Assembly: GCF_900182985.1 (NCBI RefSeq)
Contig: NZ_FXUY01000001.1
Location: 2,914,001 to 2,978,000, forward strand
Origin: Pseudomonas helmanticensis
GTDB taxonomy: Bacteria > Pseudomonadota > Gammaproteobacteria > Pseudomonadales > Pseudomonadaceae
Length of the DNA: 64,000 bases
Direction of reading: 5' to 3'
Under the pieces are notes generated by a model. That model did no database searches. It was not told the DNA's origin and saw nothing but the letters and a program-made list of their open reading frames with translations. A program made the translations under genes and the position numbers. Positions 52,595-60,456 of the stretch are shown one piece after another. Positions within the stretch are counted from its first letter, which is position 1; every line of letters begins with the position of its first letter.

Positions 52595-52613
52595 CTGGCG
52601 TTCTCCATTGAAC

Positions 52614-52634
52614 AAAAAAACCCGCAATAGCGGG
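52614..52634 (-). terminator. Terminator-like hairpin before the tube gene V
   Basis: CCCGC-TATT-GCGGG followed by seven Us in the minus-strand transcript, located between the 63-residue gene and the tube gene. Confidence 0.82.
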
Positions 52635-52686
52635 GTTGAGGGTATTACTCGGATGGACCTGTCTCGGCGTTGCGAGCGGCGTTCAG

Positions 52687-52878
52687 TCAGGGTGCAGGTG
52701 TACCGTCCAGGTAGGACGGTGCGTTGGGATCCGGCTCTCGACTCTTGATCAAATCGACCAGTGCCTGGTTGCTTTGCGCCAACAATCGAATGGAGGCACT
52801 CAATGCCGTCTGACTGTCGGACTGGATTTGCAGCGCCGCAACCAATTGATTGATTGCGGCCAGATCTTCGTCATTCAT
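52687..52878 (-). CDS. Small hypothetical protein upstream of the tube gene
   Basis: 63 residues ([63 protein letters not shown]). One long amphipathic helix, probably coiled-coil, with a proline-rich tail. Weak AGAGAAAC site. It is in the position of short genes before gpV in F-type pyocin clusters. No function known. Confidence 0.65.
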   Translation of the reverse strand: MNDEDLAAINQLVAALQIQSDSQTALSASIRLLAQSNQALVDLIKSREPDPNAPSYLDGTPAP

Positions 52879-52902
52879 ATTCAGCGTTTCTCTTTGCGGG
52901 AA

Positions 52903-53250
52903 TCATGGATCGGTCGGCGAATCGCGCGGAGGAACTTCGCAAACGCCGATGCGCTTGGCGGCCCAGCGTTCGTACAGACCGATGGCGACGTCGGCCCCGG
53001 CCATCGCGGTGAGGCAGCCGAAGGCGCCGGCTGCCCAGATCGACATGCCGGCGGCATACAGCAGCATGATCGCCGACACGCCGCAGATCATGCAGGCGCC
53101 GGAGCGCAATGCCAGACGCCGTACCAGCGGCCAGCCACGGGCGCCCTCTTTGTCGGCGCGCCACATTTCGCCGGACACCCCGCCGACAACGGCAAGGAGG
53201 ATGACCAGCCAGATCGGCATGTCCGCCAACGCTTGTTGCTCGTTTGTCAT
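52903..53250 (-). CDS. Holin
   Basis: 115 residues with three hydrophobic segments: IWLVILLAVVGGVSG (13-27), ACMICGVSAIMLLYAAGMSIWAAGAFGCLTAMAGADVAIGLY (two segments, ~52-93), and a short polar C-terminus. Resembles the LydA/holin family 3 proteins used by P. fluorescens tailocins. It would let the GH19 endolysin reach the wall. An AGGAGGCG site lies upstream. The endolysin is about 31 kb farther along the transcript. Confidence 0.85.
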   Translation of the reverse strand: MTNEQQALADMPIWLVILLAVVGGVSGEMWRADKEGARGWPLVRRLALRSGACMICGVSAIMLLYAAGMSIWAAGAFGCLTAMAGADVAIGLYERWAAKRIGVCEVPPRDSPTDP

Positions 53251-53323
53251 GTCACGCCTCCTGGTGTGATGGATGAATGGTGTGTGTTGGGTTCAATCGG
53301 TTTCTCTTGAGGTAGGCATTCCG

Positions 53324-53351
53324 AAAAGCCCGGCGCTGTGGCCGGGCTTTT
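53324..53351 (-). terminator. Terminator-like hairpin between chaperone 2 and holin
   Basis: AAAAGCCCGGC-CACAGC-GCCGGGCTTTT with flanks GGCATTCC and TCAGTAATGC that recur around the hairpin at 54331-54358. Confidence 0.85.
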
Positions 53352-53390
53352 CAGTAATGCGCTCCCACAGACAAGCTTTGAAAGTGGCGA

Positions 53391-53813
53391 TCAGAAGGGC
53401 GCGGCCGGCCAGTTGATGGTTGGAAATGTGTTCTGGTTTTTTACATCGCCGACAGCGATGAAGTACTGCTTGTAGGCTACCAATGTCGCTTCATCAGCCG
53501 CAGTGGCGATACCGAGATCCAACTTGTATTGCAAAGGGTTGAATTTCAGCCAGCGTGTTGCGTCGTCCAACCGAAGTTCTATGCGACCGCTCGTAAACAA
53601 TTGCTGCTCCTGGACCGTCGTTTCAGCAAATTCATTTCCGGAAGGCCCCCACACCAGTTTCATTCCCGGTTGAACGGTTTCGTTACCGGTGACATCGCGC
53701 CATGAAGCAGTTGGTTCTCCTCCCGGTACGGCTGGCGCCTCGCCATCAATGTCCACCAGTTGTAGAACCACGGTGTAACCCATGGCCGTAATTGTGAGTG
53801 CATAACGATTCAT
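53391..53813 (-). CDS. Tail-fibre chaperone-like protein, first-transcribed pair, copy 2
   Basis: 140 residues (MNRYALTITAMGYTVVLQLVDIDGEAPAVPGGEPTASWRDVTGNE...). N-terminal beta part contains SWRDVTGNETVQPGMKLVWG; C-terminal helix-rich PLQYKLDLGIATAADEATLVAYKQYFIAVGDVKNQNTFPTINWPAAPF ends like tail assembly chaperones. It is paralogous to the next gene upstream. No fibre gene lies beside it. Confidence 0.78.
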   Translation of the reverse strand: MNRYALTITAMGYTVVLQLVDIDGEAPAVPGGEPTASWRDVTGNETVQPGMKLVWGPSGNEFAETTVQEQQLFTSGRIELRLDDATRWLKFNPLQYKLDLGIATAADEATLVAYKQYFIAVGDVKNQNTFPTINWPAAPF

Positions 53814-53861
53814 CAAATTTCCTTTTGGCTAATTCTTGAACGAAGTGGCTTGGTGTGTTTG

Positions 53862-54266
53862 TCAGTACGGCGCTACCGGCCAGACGATGTTTGCCGGGTA
53901 ACCCGGTTGCTTATCAATGTCGCTGACGTCAATGCAATACTGCTTGTGAGTCAGCAAACGAGCCTGGTCTTCCGTTGTCGCGATACCGAGATCAACTTTG
54001 AACTGAAGCGAGTTGAGCAGTAGCCAGTTGGCGGCGACATTCAGCAATTGCCATTTCTGTTGTTCGGCTTCGTTACGCAAGTCTTCATCTGTTGGGGGTG
54101 TGAATGTCCAGACTCCGTTGAAGGCCGCTCCCCAACCAACGCGTATTTCTGTATTTCCGGTGACATCTACCCAAGCGGACGTGGGCGAAGCAGGTGCATC
54201 CGGACTGACGTTGCTTTCTTTCAACTGAACGACCTTGCTGTATTCAACCAGTGCATAGAGATTCAT
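53862..54266 (-). CDS. Tail-fibre chaperone-like protein, first-transcribed pair, copy 1
   Basis: 134 residues (MNLYALVEYSKVVQLKESNVSPDAPASPTSAWVDVTGNTEIRVGWGAAFNGVW...). SLQFKVDLGIATTEDQARLLTHKQYCIDVSDIDKQPGYPANIVWPVAPY matches copy 2 and the C-termini of the cassette 1 and 3 chaperones. It is the first gene of the tailocin transcript, about 350 bases downstream of the predicted promoter. Confidence 0.78.
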   Translation of the reverse strand: MNLYALVEYSKVVQLKESNVSPDAPASPTSAWVDVTGNTEIRVGWGAAFNGVWTFTPPTDEDLRNEAEQQKWQLLNVAANWLLLNSLQFKVDLGIATTEDQARLLTHKQYCIDVSDIDKQPGYPANIVWPVAPY

Positions 54267-54623
54267 TTGATACTCCTGAATGTGTTGTCATTTGAGGTGG
54301 GCGGTTGTGAAGCAGTAAGACAGGCATTCCAAAAAGCCCGGTGAGGCACCGGGCTTTTCAGTAATGCACTCCTTCGCCTTCCTTCAAATCCTGTGTTCAA
54401 GAAGGAAGCTGACTTTTCGGCGCTACTGGCGCGGTACGAGTCCATTCAGATTGTTTTTCCGACCGCGGTCCCTGCCCGCCGGATAACTGCTTCTGGTGCT
54501 TTACGCTGCACACCCGGGTCAGTTGCCTACCCTCTGAACCGTTGAGGCCGGTTCATCGCTGCCTGTTCTTGTGGAACTAAAGAGCTTTCGTTTCCAGCCG
54601 CTTTGTCGAGCGGCTTGGTGGCA
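54267..54623 (-). promoter_or_regulatory. Long leader of the tailocin transcript
   Basis: No gene is visible. A stem AGCCGCT ... AGCGGCT (54596-54615) would sit at the 5' end of the RNA, and a strong terminator-like hairpin (AAAAGCCCGGTG-CCT-CACCGGGCTTTT, 54331-54358) lies 65 bases before the first start codon. The leader could be an attenuator or the remnant of a lost gene. Confidence 0.6.
54331..54358 (-). terminator. Terminator-like hairpin in the tailocin leader
   Basis: A 12-base-pair perfect stem AAAAGCCCGGTG/CACCGGGCTTTT with a 3-base loop and U run, inside the untranslated leader. Confidence 0.8.
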
Positions 54624-54652
54624 AGGATATGCATGGATGCATATACAGTCAA
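54624..54652 (-). promoter_or_regulatory. Predicted tailocin operon promoter
   Basis: Minus strand: -35 TTGACT (54647-54652), 17-base spacer, -10 TATCCT (54624-54629). The spacer is filled by the palindrome ATATGCATCCATGCATAT, so a bound repressor would block RNA polymerase directly. Confidence 0.75.
54629..54642. promoter_or_regulatory. Repressor operator O1
   Basis: ATGCATGGATGCAT, core of a perfect 18-base palindrome (54627-54644) in the promoter spacer. Fits ATGC-N6-GCAT. Confidence 0.75.
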
Positions 54653-54665
54653 TGCGTAAATGCAT
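54652..54665. promoter_or_regulatory. Repressor operator O2
   Basis: ATGCGTAAATGCAT, ATGC-N6-GCAT, overlapping the -35 edge; centre 23 bases from O1. Confidence 0.72.
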
Positions 54666-54682
54666 TTATTTATGCACAAGAA

Positions 54683-54696
54683 ATGCGCAAACGCAT
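54683..54696. promoter_or_regulatory. Repressor operator O3
   Basis: ATGCGCAAACGCAT, ATGC-N6-GCAT, upstream of the promoter; a degenerate copy (ATGCACAAGAAATG) lies at 54672-54685. Confidence 0.7.
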
Positions 54697-54738
54697 GAAA
54701 GCCCCAGTATGCAAGGGCCTGGCGATTCGCTGGAGGCG

Positions 54739-54767
54739 AAAAAAAACCCGCCGAAGGGCGGGTTTTA
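54739..54767 (-). terminator. Intrinsic terminator of the repressor gene
   Basis: AACCCGCC-GAA-GGGCGGGTT with an A run on the plus strand, 17 bases after the repressor stop. Confidence 0.85.
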
Positions 54768-54783
54768 TCTGAAGGAGGTCTGG

Positions 54784-55518
54784 TTAGCGGGCGTACATGC
54801 CCCACCAGAAGACGTGACCAAGGATGACGATCTGTTCTTCCTGGATTTCCTGGAAGCTGTAGTCCTCGTCCGGATGTTCATCGCGGTTGAAGCTGCGCAA
54901 ACGAATGCCGGTCGGCAGGCGATAGAGTTGCTTCACGCGCAGCTGGCCATTGTGATTGATCGCATAGAGGTCGCCATCGATGATGTCGCCGATGCCGCAC
55001 TTGCCTGCGTTGACGCCGACGGTGGCGCCATCACGCAACACCGGCAACATGCTGTTGCCGCGCACTGTCACGCATTTGGCCTGGTCGAACTGCACACCAT
55101 TATGGCGCAGGCTGCGCTTGCCGAAGCGCAGGCTAGAGCGCTCGCTCTCTTCAATGACGAATCTTCCTGATCCTGCTGCCAATTCAACCTCGCGAAGAAA
55201 CGGCACCGATACCTCGTCGTCATCGACAGGGGTATCGTCGTCCCACAGCATTATGTCCTTGAGTTCCGCGTGCACGTCATCGCGCGTGACAGCAGCCGAA
55301 GACGCGACATCCGCGCGGCCGCGCAATTGATCGGTGCTCACGGCGAAGTATTCGGCGATCTTCGAAATGTGTTTATCCGAAGGATCGACGATCTTCCCGC
55401 TGAGAATTCGCGAGAGCGTGGATTGAGGCACGCCGGTACGACGGTGAAGCTCCGTGGGGGAGATCCCGTGTTGATCGAGCAATGCTCTTAAGACGGTAGA
55501 TACGTTGCGTTTTTGCAT
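54784..55518 (-). CDS. Tailocin repressor, PrtR-like XRE-S24 protein
   Basis: 244 residues from ATG 55518 (MQKRNVSTVLRALLDQHGISPTELHRRTGVPQSTLSRILSG). Residues ~7-66 form an HTH_XRE domain. The C-terminal half is an S24 self-cleaving peptidase: scissile Ala115-Gly116 in ELAAGSGRF, Ser156 in GNSMLP and Lys196 in LRVKQLYR. It would be cut with RecA help on DNA damage. No PrtN-type activator is seen next to it, so direct repression is likely. An operator of the same type as those at the tailocin promoter lies 37 bases upstream of its start, suggesting autoregulation. Confidence 0.92.
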   Translation of the reverse strand: MQKRNVSTVLRALLDQHGISPTELHRRTGVPQSTLSRILSGKIVDPSDKHISKIAEYFAVSTDQLRGRADVASSAAVTRDDVHAELKDIMLWDDDTPVDDDEVSVPFLREVELAAGSGRFVIEESERSSLRFGKRSLRHNGVQFDQAKCVTVRGNSMLPVLRDGATVGVNAGKCGIGDIIDGDLYAINHNGQLRVKQLYRLPTGIRLRSFNRDEHPDEDYSFQEIQEEQIVILGHVFWWGMYAR

Positions 55519-55554
55519 AACGCGCATAGTGCTTGAAGTTTTTTATTAAGACAA

Positions 55555-55568
55555 ATGCTGATTTGCAT
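55555..55568. promoter_or_regulatory. Repressor operator upstream of its own gene
   Basis: ATGCTGATTTGCAT, the same ATGC-N6-GCAT form as O1-O3, in the 210-base gap between the repressor and mutS. Confidence 0.68.
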
Positions 55569-55728
55569 ATTTTGTGCATGACCAGCGTTTTTGATGCAGA
55601 AAGCTGTCACCCAGCCCTCGCACCTGCGTCCTGTGGACTGCCCATGGTAATCTTGCGCCCATCGCGGAAAAGCCCGGCCAACGCCACGCTTTTGCCCCAC
55701 ACATTTCAACGAGTTTCCTGACAATCCG

Positions 55729-58311
55729 ATGAATAAAGCCGTCTCCGACCTGTCCTCCCACACCCCGATGATGCAGCAGTACTGGCGCCTGAAGAACCAG
55801 CACCCGGATCAGCTGATGTTCTACCGCATGGGCGACTTCTACGAGATCTTCTACGAAGACGCGAAGAAGGCGGCCAAGTTGCTCGACATCACGTTGACGG
55901 CGCGTGGGCAGTCGGCGGGGCAGGCGATTCCGATGTGCGGGATTCCTTATCACGCGGCGGAAGGCTATCTGGCGAAACTGGTCAAGCTTGGCGAGTCCGT
56001 GGTGATTTGCGAGCAGGTTGGTGACCCAGCCACCAGCAAGGGCCCGGTTGATCGTCAGGTGGTGCGCATCCTCACGCCGGGTACGGTCAGTGATGAGGCG
56101 CTGCTCGATGAGCGCCGCGACAACCTGATCGCCGCGTTGCTGGGTGACGAGCGTCTGTTCGGCCTGGCCGTGCTGGACATCACCAGCGGCAACTTCAGCG
56201 TGTCGGAAATCAAAGGCTGGGAAAATCTGCTGGCGGAACTGGAGCGGATCAACCCGGTCGAGTTGCTGATCCCGGATGACTGGCCACGAGACCTGCCGGC
56301 GGAAAAACGCCGTGGCGTCAGTCGTCGCGCACCGTGGGATTTCGAGCGTGATTCGGCACTGAAGAGCCTCTGCCAGCAATTCTCCACTCAAGACCTCAAA
56401 GGTTTCGGCTGCGAGAACCTGACCCTGGCCATCGGCGCTGCCGGTTGCCTGCTGGCTTACGCCAAGGAAACCCAGCGCACCGCCCTGCCGCATTTGCGCA
56501 GCCTGCGCCATGAACGTCTCGACGACACCGTGGTGCTCGACGGCGCGAGCCGCCGCAACCTGGAACTCGACACCAACCTGGCCGGTGGCCGCGACAACAC
56601 GCTGCAATCGGTGGTCGACCGCTGCCAGACCGCCATGGGCAGCCGTTTGCTGACCCGTTGGCTGAACCGGCCGTTGCGCGATCTGACCGTGCTGCTGGCG
56701 CGCCAGACCTCGATCACTTGCCTGCTCGACCGCTACCGCTTCGAAAAACTGCAACCGCAGCTCAAGGAAATCGGCGACATCGAGCGGATTCTGGCGCGTA
56801 TCGGTCTGCGTAATGCTCGTCCTCGTGACCTGGCGCGCCTGCGTGATGCGCTCGGCGCCCTGCCTGAGCTGCAAGTGGCGATGACCGATCTGGAAGCGCC
56901 GCACCTGCAAGGTTTGGCGACAATCACCAGCACTTATCCGGAACTGGCGGCGCTGTTGGAAAAAGCCATCATCGACAACCCGCCAGCGGTGATCCGTGAC
57001 GGCGGCGTGTTGAAAACCGGCTATGACAGCGAACTCGACGAGCTGCAATCGCTGAGCGAAAACGCCGGCCAGTTCCTCATCGATCTCGAAGCCCGCGAGA
57101 AGGCCCGCACCGGCCTGAGCCACCTGAAAGTCGGTTACAACCGCATTCACGGCTACTTCATCGAGTTGCCGAGCAAGCAGGCCGAGTCAGCGCCGGCAGA
57201 CTACATCCGTCGGCAAACCCTCAAAGGCGCCGAGCGTTTCATCACCCCGGAACTGAAAGAGTTCGAAGACAAGGCGCTGTCGGCCAAGAGCCGCGCCCTC
57301 GCCCGCGAGAAGATGCTTTATGAAGCGCTGCTGGAAGATCTGATCAGCCAGTTGCCACCGTTGCAGGACACCGCCGGCGCGCTGGCCGAACTCGACGTGC
57401 TGAGCAACCTTGCCGAGCGCGCGCTGAACCTTGACCTGAACTGCCCGCGTTTCGTCAGCGAGCCGTGCATGCGCATTTCCCAGGGACGTCACCCGGTGGT
57501 TGAGCAGGTGCTGACGACGCCGTTCGTGGCCAACGACCTGAGCTTGGATGACAATACGCGCATGCTGGTGATCACCGGCCCGAACATGGGCGGTAAATCC
57601 ACCTACATGCGCCAAACCGCGTTGATCGTGCTGCTGGCGCACATTGGCAGTTTCGTTCCGGCGGCCAGTTGCGAGTTGTCGCTGGTCGACCGCATCTTCA
57701 CCCGGATCGGCTCCAGCGATGACTTGGCCGGTGGCCGTTCGACTTTCATGGTCGAAATGAGCGAGACCGCCAACATTCTGCACAACGCCACCGAGCGCAG
57801 TCTGGTGCTGATGGACGAAGTCGGCCGCGGCACCAGCACCTTCGACGGTCTGTCGCTGGCGTGGGCGGCGGCTGAACGTTTGGCTCAGTTACGCGCGTAC
57901 ACGCTGTTCGCTACTCACTACTTTGAACTGACCGTGTTGCCGGAAGCCGAGCCTCTGGTGGCCAACGTGCACCTCAATGCCACCGAGCACAACGAACGCA
58001 TCGTGTTCCTGCATCACGTGCTGCCGGGGCCTGCCAGCCAGAGTTATGGCCTGGCGGTGGCACAACTGGCCGGCGTGCCGAGCGAAGTGATTGTGCGTGC
58101 CCGCGAGCACCTGAGTCGTCTGGAAGAAACCGCTTTGCCGCATGAAGCGCCGAAACCCGCTGCCAAGGGCAAACCGGCAACGCCGCAACAAAGTGACATG
58201 TTCGCCAGTCTGCCGCACCCGGTGCTCGATGAGCTGGCTAAACTGGATCTGGACGACCTGACGCCACGCCGTGCGCTCGAAATGCTCTATGCCCTGAAGA
58301 ACCGGATATAA
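55729..58311 (+). CDS. mutS: DNA mismatch repair protein MutS
   Basis: 860 residues. The mismatch-binding motif is [16 protein letters not shown] near residue 40, the Walker A loop GPNMGGKST at 617-625, followed by the [16 protein letters not shown] and [20 protein letters not shown] signature and Walker B. It recognises mismatches and recruits MutL. It forms the right boundary of the tailocin island, a known insertion site (mutS/cinA) in P. fluorescens. The start [19 protein letters not shown] is of normal length. Confidence 0.98.
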   Translation: MNKAVSDLSSHTPMMQQYWRLKNQHPDQLMFYRMGDFYEIFYEDAKKAAKLLDITLTARGQSAGQAIPMCGIPYHAAEGYLAKLVKLGESVVICEQVGDPATSKGPVDRQVVRILTPGTVSDEALLDERRDNLIAALLGDERLFGLAVLDITSGNFSVSEIKGWENLLAELERINPVELLIPDDWPRDLPAEKRRGVSRRAPWDFERDSALKSLCQQFSTQDLKGFGCENLTLAIGAAGCLLAYAKETQRTALPHLRSLRHERLDDTVVLDGASRRNLELDTNLAGGRDNTLQSVVDRCQTAMGSRLLTRWLNRPLRDLTVLLARQTSITCLLDRYRFEKLQPQLKEIGDIERILARIGLRNARPRDLARLRDALGALPELQVAMTDLEAPHLQGLATITSTYPELAALLEKAIIDNPPAVIRDGGVLKTGYDSELDELQSLSENAGQFLIDLEAREKARTGLSHLKVGYNRIHGYFIELPSKQAESAPADYIRRQTLKGAERFITPELKEFEDKALSAKSRALAREKMLYEALLEDLISQLPPLQDTAGALAELDVLSNLAERALNLDLNCPRFVSEPCMRISQGRHPVVEQVLTTPFVANDLSLDDNTRMLVITGPNMGGKSTYMRQTALIVLLAHIGSFVPAASCELSLVDRIFTRIGSSDDLAGGRSTFMVEMSETANILHNATERSLVLMDEVGRGTSTFDGLSLAWAAAERLAQLRAYTLFATHYFELTVLPEAEPLVANVHLNATEHNERIVFLHHVLPGPASQSYGLAVAQLAGVPSEVIVRAREHLSRLEETALPHEAPKPAAKGKPATPQQSDMFASLPHPVLDELAKLDLDDLTPRRALEMLYALKNRI

Positions 58312-58474
58312 GCACTGAAGAAGCGGATATAACGCAAACGGCTTCAAGCTGTTAGAATCTCGCGCGGTTTGGGATGCTGCTGGCTAATAGCCTGGCCAGC
58401 AGATATCGCTCCCGAACCTGGCGACCCCAACCGTGAAGGGGCAACGCTGCCGCCGCCTGAGGAGAAAATTAGAA

Positions 58475-58798
58475 ATGACCTTCGTCGTCACCGACAACTG
58501 CATCAAGTGCAAGTACACCGACTGCGTAGAAGTCTGTCCGGTGGACTGCTTTTACGAAGGCCCGAACTTCCTGGTGATTCACCCGGATGAGTGCATCGAC
58601 TGCGCACTGTGCGAACCAGAATGCCCTGCTGTGGCCATTTTCTCCGAAGATGAAGTTCCAGAGGACATGCAGGAGTTCATTCAACTGAACGTTGATCTTG
58701 CAGAAATCTGGCCGAACATCACCGAGAAGAAAGAATCGCTGCCGGATGCCGAAGAGTGGGATGGCGTCAAAGGCAAGATCAAAGACCTCGAACGCTGA
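58475..58798 (+). CDS. fdxA: 7Fe ferredoxin FdxA
   Basis: 107 residues from ATG 58475 ([22 protein letters not shown]), behind GGAGAAAATTAGAA. Cys9, 12, 17, 21 and Cys40, 43, 46, 50 with Cys25 match the 3Fe-4S/4Fe-4S ferredoxin I pattern. The long acidic C-terminal part is normal. It transfers electrons at low potential. In Pseudomonas it always sits between mutS and rsmZ/rpoS. Confidence 0.97.
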   Translation: MTFVVTDNCIKCKYTDCVEVCPVDCFYEGPNFLVIHPDECIDCALCEPECPAVAIFSEDEVPEDMQEFIQLNVDLAEIWPNITEKKESLPDAEEWDGVKGKIKDLER

Positions 58799-58815
58799 TC
58801 TGTCCCGCGCTCGAT

Positions 58816-58839
58816 AAAAAGGCCCTTACGGGCCTTTTT
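58816..58839 (+). terminator. Intrinsic terminator of fdxA
   Basis: AAAAAGGCCC-TTAC-GGGCCTTTTT, 18 bases after the fdxA stop. Confidence 0.92.
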
Positions 58840-58853
58840 GCTTTTCTGCAGGC

Positions 58854-58982
58854 AAAAAAAGGGGCGGTATGACCCGCCCACATTTTTTCCCTATTCCCTG
58901 TATTCCTTTTCATCGTCCTGATGAATCGCGTCCTGCGATGTCCGTTCCCCTCTTCCTTGAAGGGCGTGTCTGTCCGTCGACA
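58854..58982 (-). ncRNA. rsmZ: Regulatory small RNA RsmZ
   Basis: The minus strand starts TGTCGACGGACAGACACG and ends with the terminator GGGCGGGTCATACCGCCCC and seven Us, about 129 bases. At least eight GGA motifs (for example ACGGACA, AAGGAAG, AGGACGCG, AGGACGATG) lie in loops or single strands, which is how RsmZ sequesters RsmA/RsmE. The location between fdxA and rpoS on the rpoS strand is that of known rsmZ genes. The exact 5' end is by similarity. Confidence 0.93.
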
Positions 58983-59154
58983 CAACCTGAATACTAGAGC
59001 TTTTCCTGGTGAGAGCAATCGGCACTCCGAGCCGAAAAGCGCCGTCATAAGCCCTTCACATTAAAAAATAGATATACGAATCAACAAGTTAAATACTTAG
59101 CTTGAGAACGATCACCGTCTGCCACAGTGTAAAAATAACGAACACTTACGAAAC

Positions 59155-59172
59155 AGTAAGCCAAGGCTTACA
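59155..59172 (-). promoter_or_regulatory. GacA upstream activating sequence of rsmZ
   Basis: TGTAAGCCTTGGCTTACT on the minus strand matches TGTAAG-N6-CTTACA with one mismatch, about 175-190 bases upstream of the RsmZ start, the spacing known for Pseudomonas rsm RNAs. Confidence 0.88.
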
Positions 59173-59194
59173 CCGCAAGGCTACAAACCCTCGC

Positions 59195-59276
59195 CATGTA
59201 GGAGCTGCCGCAGGCTGCGATCTTTTGATCTTAAAAGCAAAATCAACAGATCGCAGCCTTCGGCAGCTCCTACATG
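59195..59276. repeat. Palindromic repeat, GTAGGAGCTGCCGAAGGCTG type
   Basis: CATGTAGGAGCTGCCG... mirrored by ...CGGCAGCTCCTACATG around an AT-rich loop. It lies between the GacA box and the rpoS terminator. Confidence 0.88.
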
Positions 59277-59289
59277 GAATACAGGCAAC

Positions 59290-59318
59290 AAAAAGCCCCG
59301 AACCAGTCGGGGCTTTTT
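59290..59318 (-). terminator. Intrinsic terminator of rpoS
   Basis: AAAAAGCCCCGA-ACCAG-TCGGGGCTTTTT, 21 bases after the rpoS stop on the minus strand; arms are flanked by A and T runs so it could act both ways. Confidence 0.9.
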
Positions 59319-59339
59319 GCGGGCGGTCGTGTGAGGCGC

Positions 59340-60350
59340 TTACTGGAACAGCGACTCGCTCGACAGGCCATTCTTCTCGAGGATCTCGCGAAGGCGCTTG
59401 AGGCCTTCCACCTGGATCTGCCGCACCCGTTCCCGGGTCAGGCCGATCTCCAGGCCTACATCTTCCAGCGTACTGCTCTCGTGGCCGCGCAGACCAAAGC
59501 GGCGAATAACCACCTCGCGCTGCTTGTCGGTCAGCTCCGACAGCCACTGATCGATGCTCTGCGACAGGTCGTCATCCTGCAGCAGTTCGCATGGATCGGT
59601 AGGACGATCGTCGGTGAGAGTGTCCAGCAGGGTTTTATCCGAATCCGGACCCAGCGAGACGTCGACCGAAGAAACCCGTTCGTTCAGGCCAAGCATGCGC
59701 TTGACCTCACCCACCGGTTTTTCCAGCAGGTTGGCGATTTCTTCGGGTGAAGGTTCGTGGTCGAGCTTTTGCGTCAGCTCCCGTGCAGCCCGCAGGTACA
59801 CGTTGAGTTCCTTGACCACATGGATCGGCAACCGGATGGTCCGGGTCTGATTCATGATCGCGCGCTCGATGGTCTGACGAATCCACCAGGTCGCGTAGGT
59901 CGAGAAGCGGAAGCCGCGCTCGGGATCGAATTTTTCCACCGCGCGGATCAATCCGAGGTTGCCCTCTTCGATCAGATCCAGCAGCGACAGCCCCCGATTG
60001 ACGTAACGCCGGGCGATTTTGACCACCAGCCGCAGGTTACTTTCAATCATGCGCTTGCGCCCGGCGGGATCGCCACTTTGCGACAAGCGCGCAAAATGAA
60101 CTTCTTCTTCCGGGGAGAGCAATGGGGAAAAGCCGATTTCGTTGAGATACAACTGCGTGGCATCAAGTGCCCGCGTGTAGTCGATGTACTTGTGTTGTTT
60201 AAGTGAAGCGGAGTGTTTGGATTTGGAACGAACGGAAGGTGGAGCAGCCCCTTCATCATTCGACATCGAAGAATCCGAATCGATGCCGGTCTCCATAAGG
60301 AGAACCTCATCGTCGATGTCAAACTCCGGCACTTCTTTACTGAGAGCCAT
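59340..60350 (-). CDS. rpoS: Stationary-phase sigma factor RpoS
   Basis: 336 residues. Region 1.2-2 is [29 protein letters not shown] and [62 protein letters not shown]; region 4.2 is [23 protein letters not shown]. It directs RNA polymerase to stationary-phase and stress promoters. It follows nlpD on the same strand, the usual arrangement with a promoter inside or upstream of nlpD. Confidence 0.98.
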   Translation of the reverse strand: MALSKEVPEFDIDDEVLLMETGIDSDSSMSNDEGAAPPSVRSKSKHSASLKQHKYIDYTRALDATQLYLNEIGFSPLLSPEEEVHFARLSQSGDPAGRKRMIESNLRLVVKIARRYVNRGLSLLDLIEEGNLGLIRAVEKFDPERGFRFSTYATWWIRQTIERAIMNQTRTIRLPIHVVKELNVYLRAARELTQKLDHEPSPEEIANLLEKPVGEVKRMLGLNERVSSVDVSLGPDSDKTLLDTLTDDRPTDPCELLQDDDLSQSIDQWLSELTDKQREVVIRRFGLRGHESSTLEDVGLEIGLTRERVRQIQVEGLKRLREILEKNGLSSESLFQ

Positions 60351-60456
60351 TGTTATAGTCCTTTGGTGAGTTCGACCCCAAGCTCAAGCGACGCCTTTAT
60401 CCTTGGCAGCGCTGGAGCCTGTCCCCTCTACGTGACGGAACAGGCTGGCTTACAAA

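Noticed and set aside
20972..55518. A complete inducible prophage
   Set aside because: No integrase, replication, terminase, portal, protease or capsid genes are visible anywhere between cinA and mutS.
55546..57150. 534-residue open frame antisense to mutS
   Set aside because: Shadow of mutS; no ribosome site or family motif.
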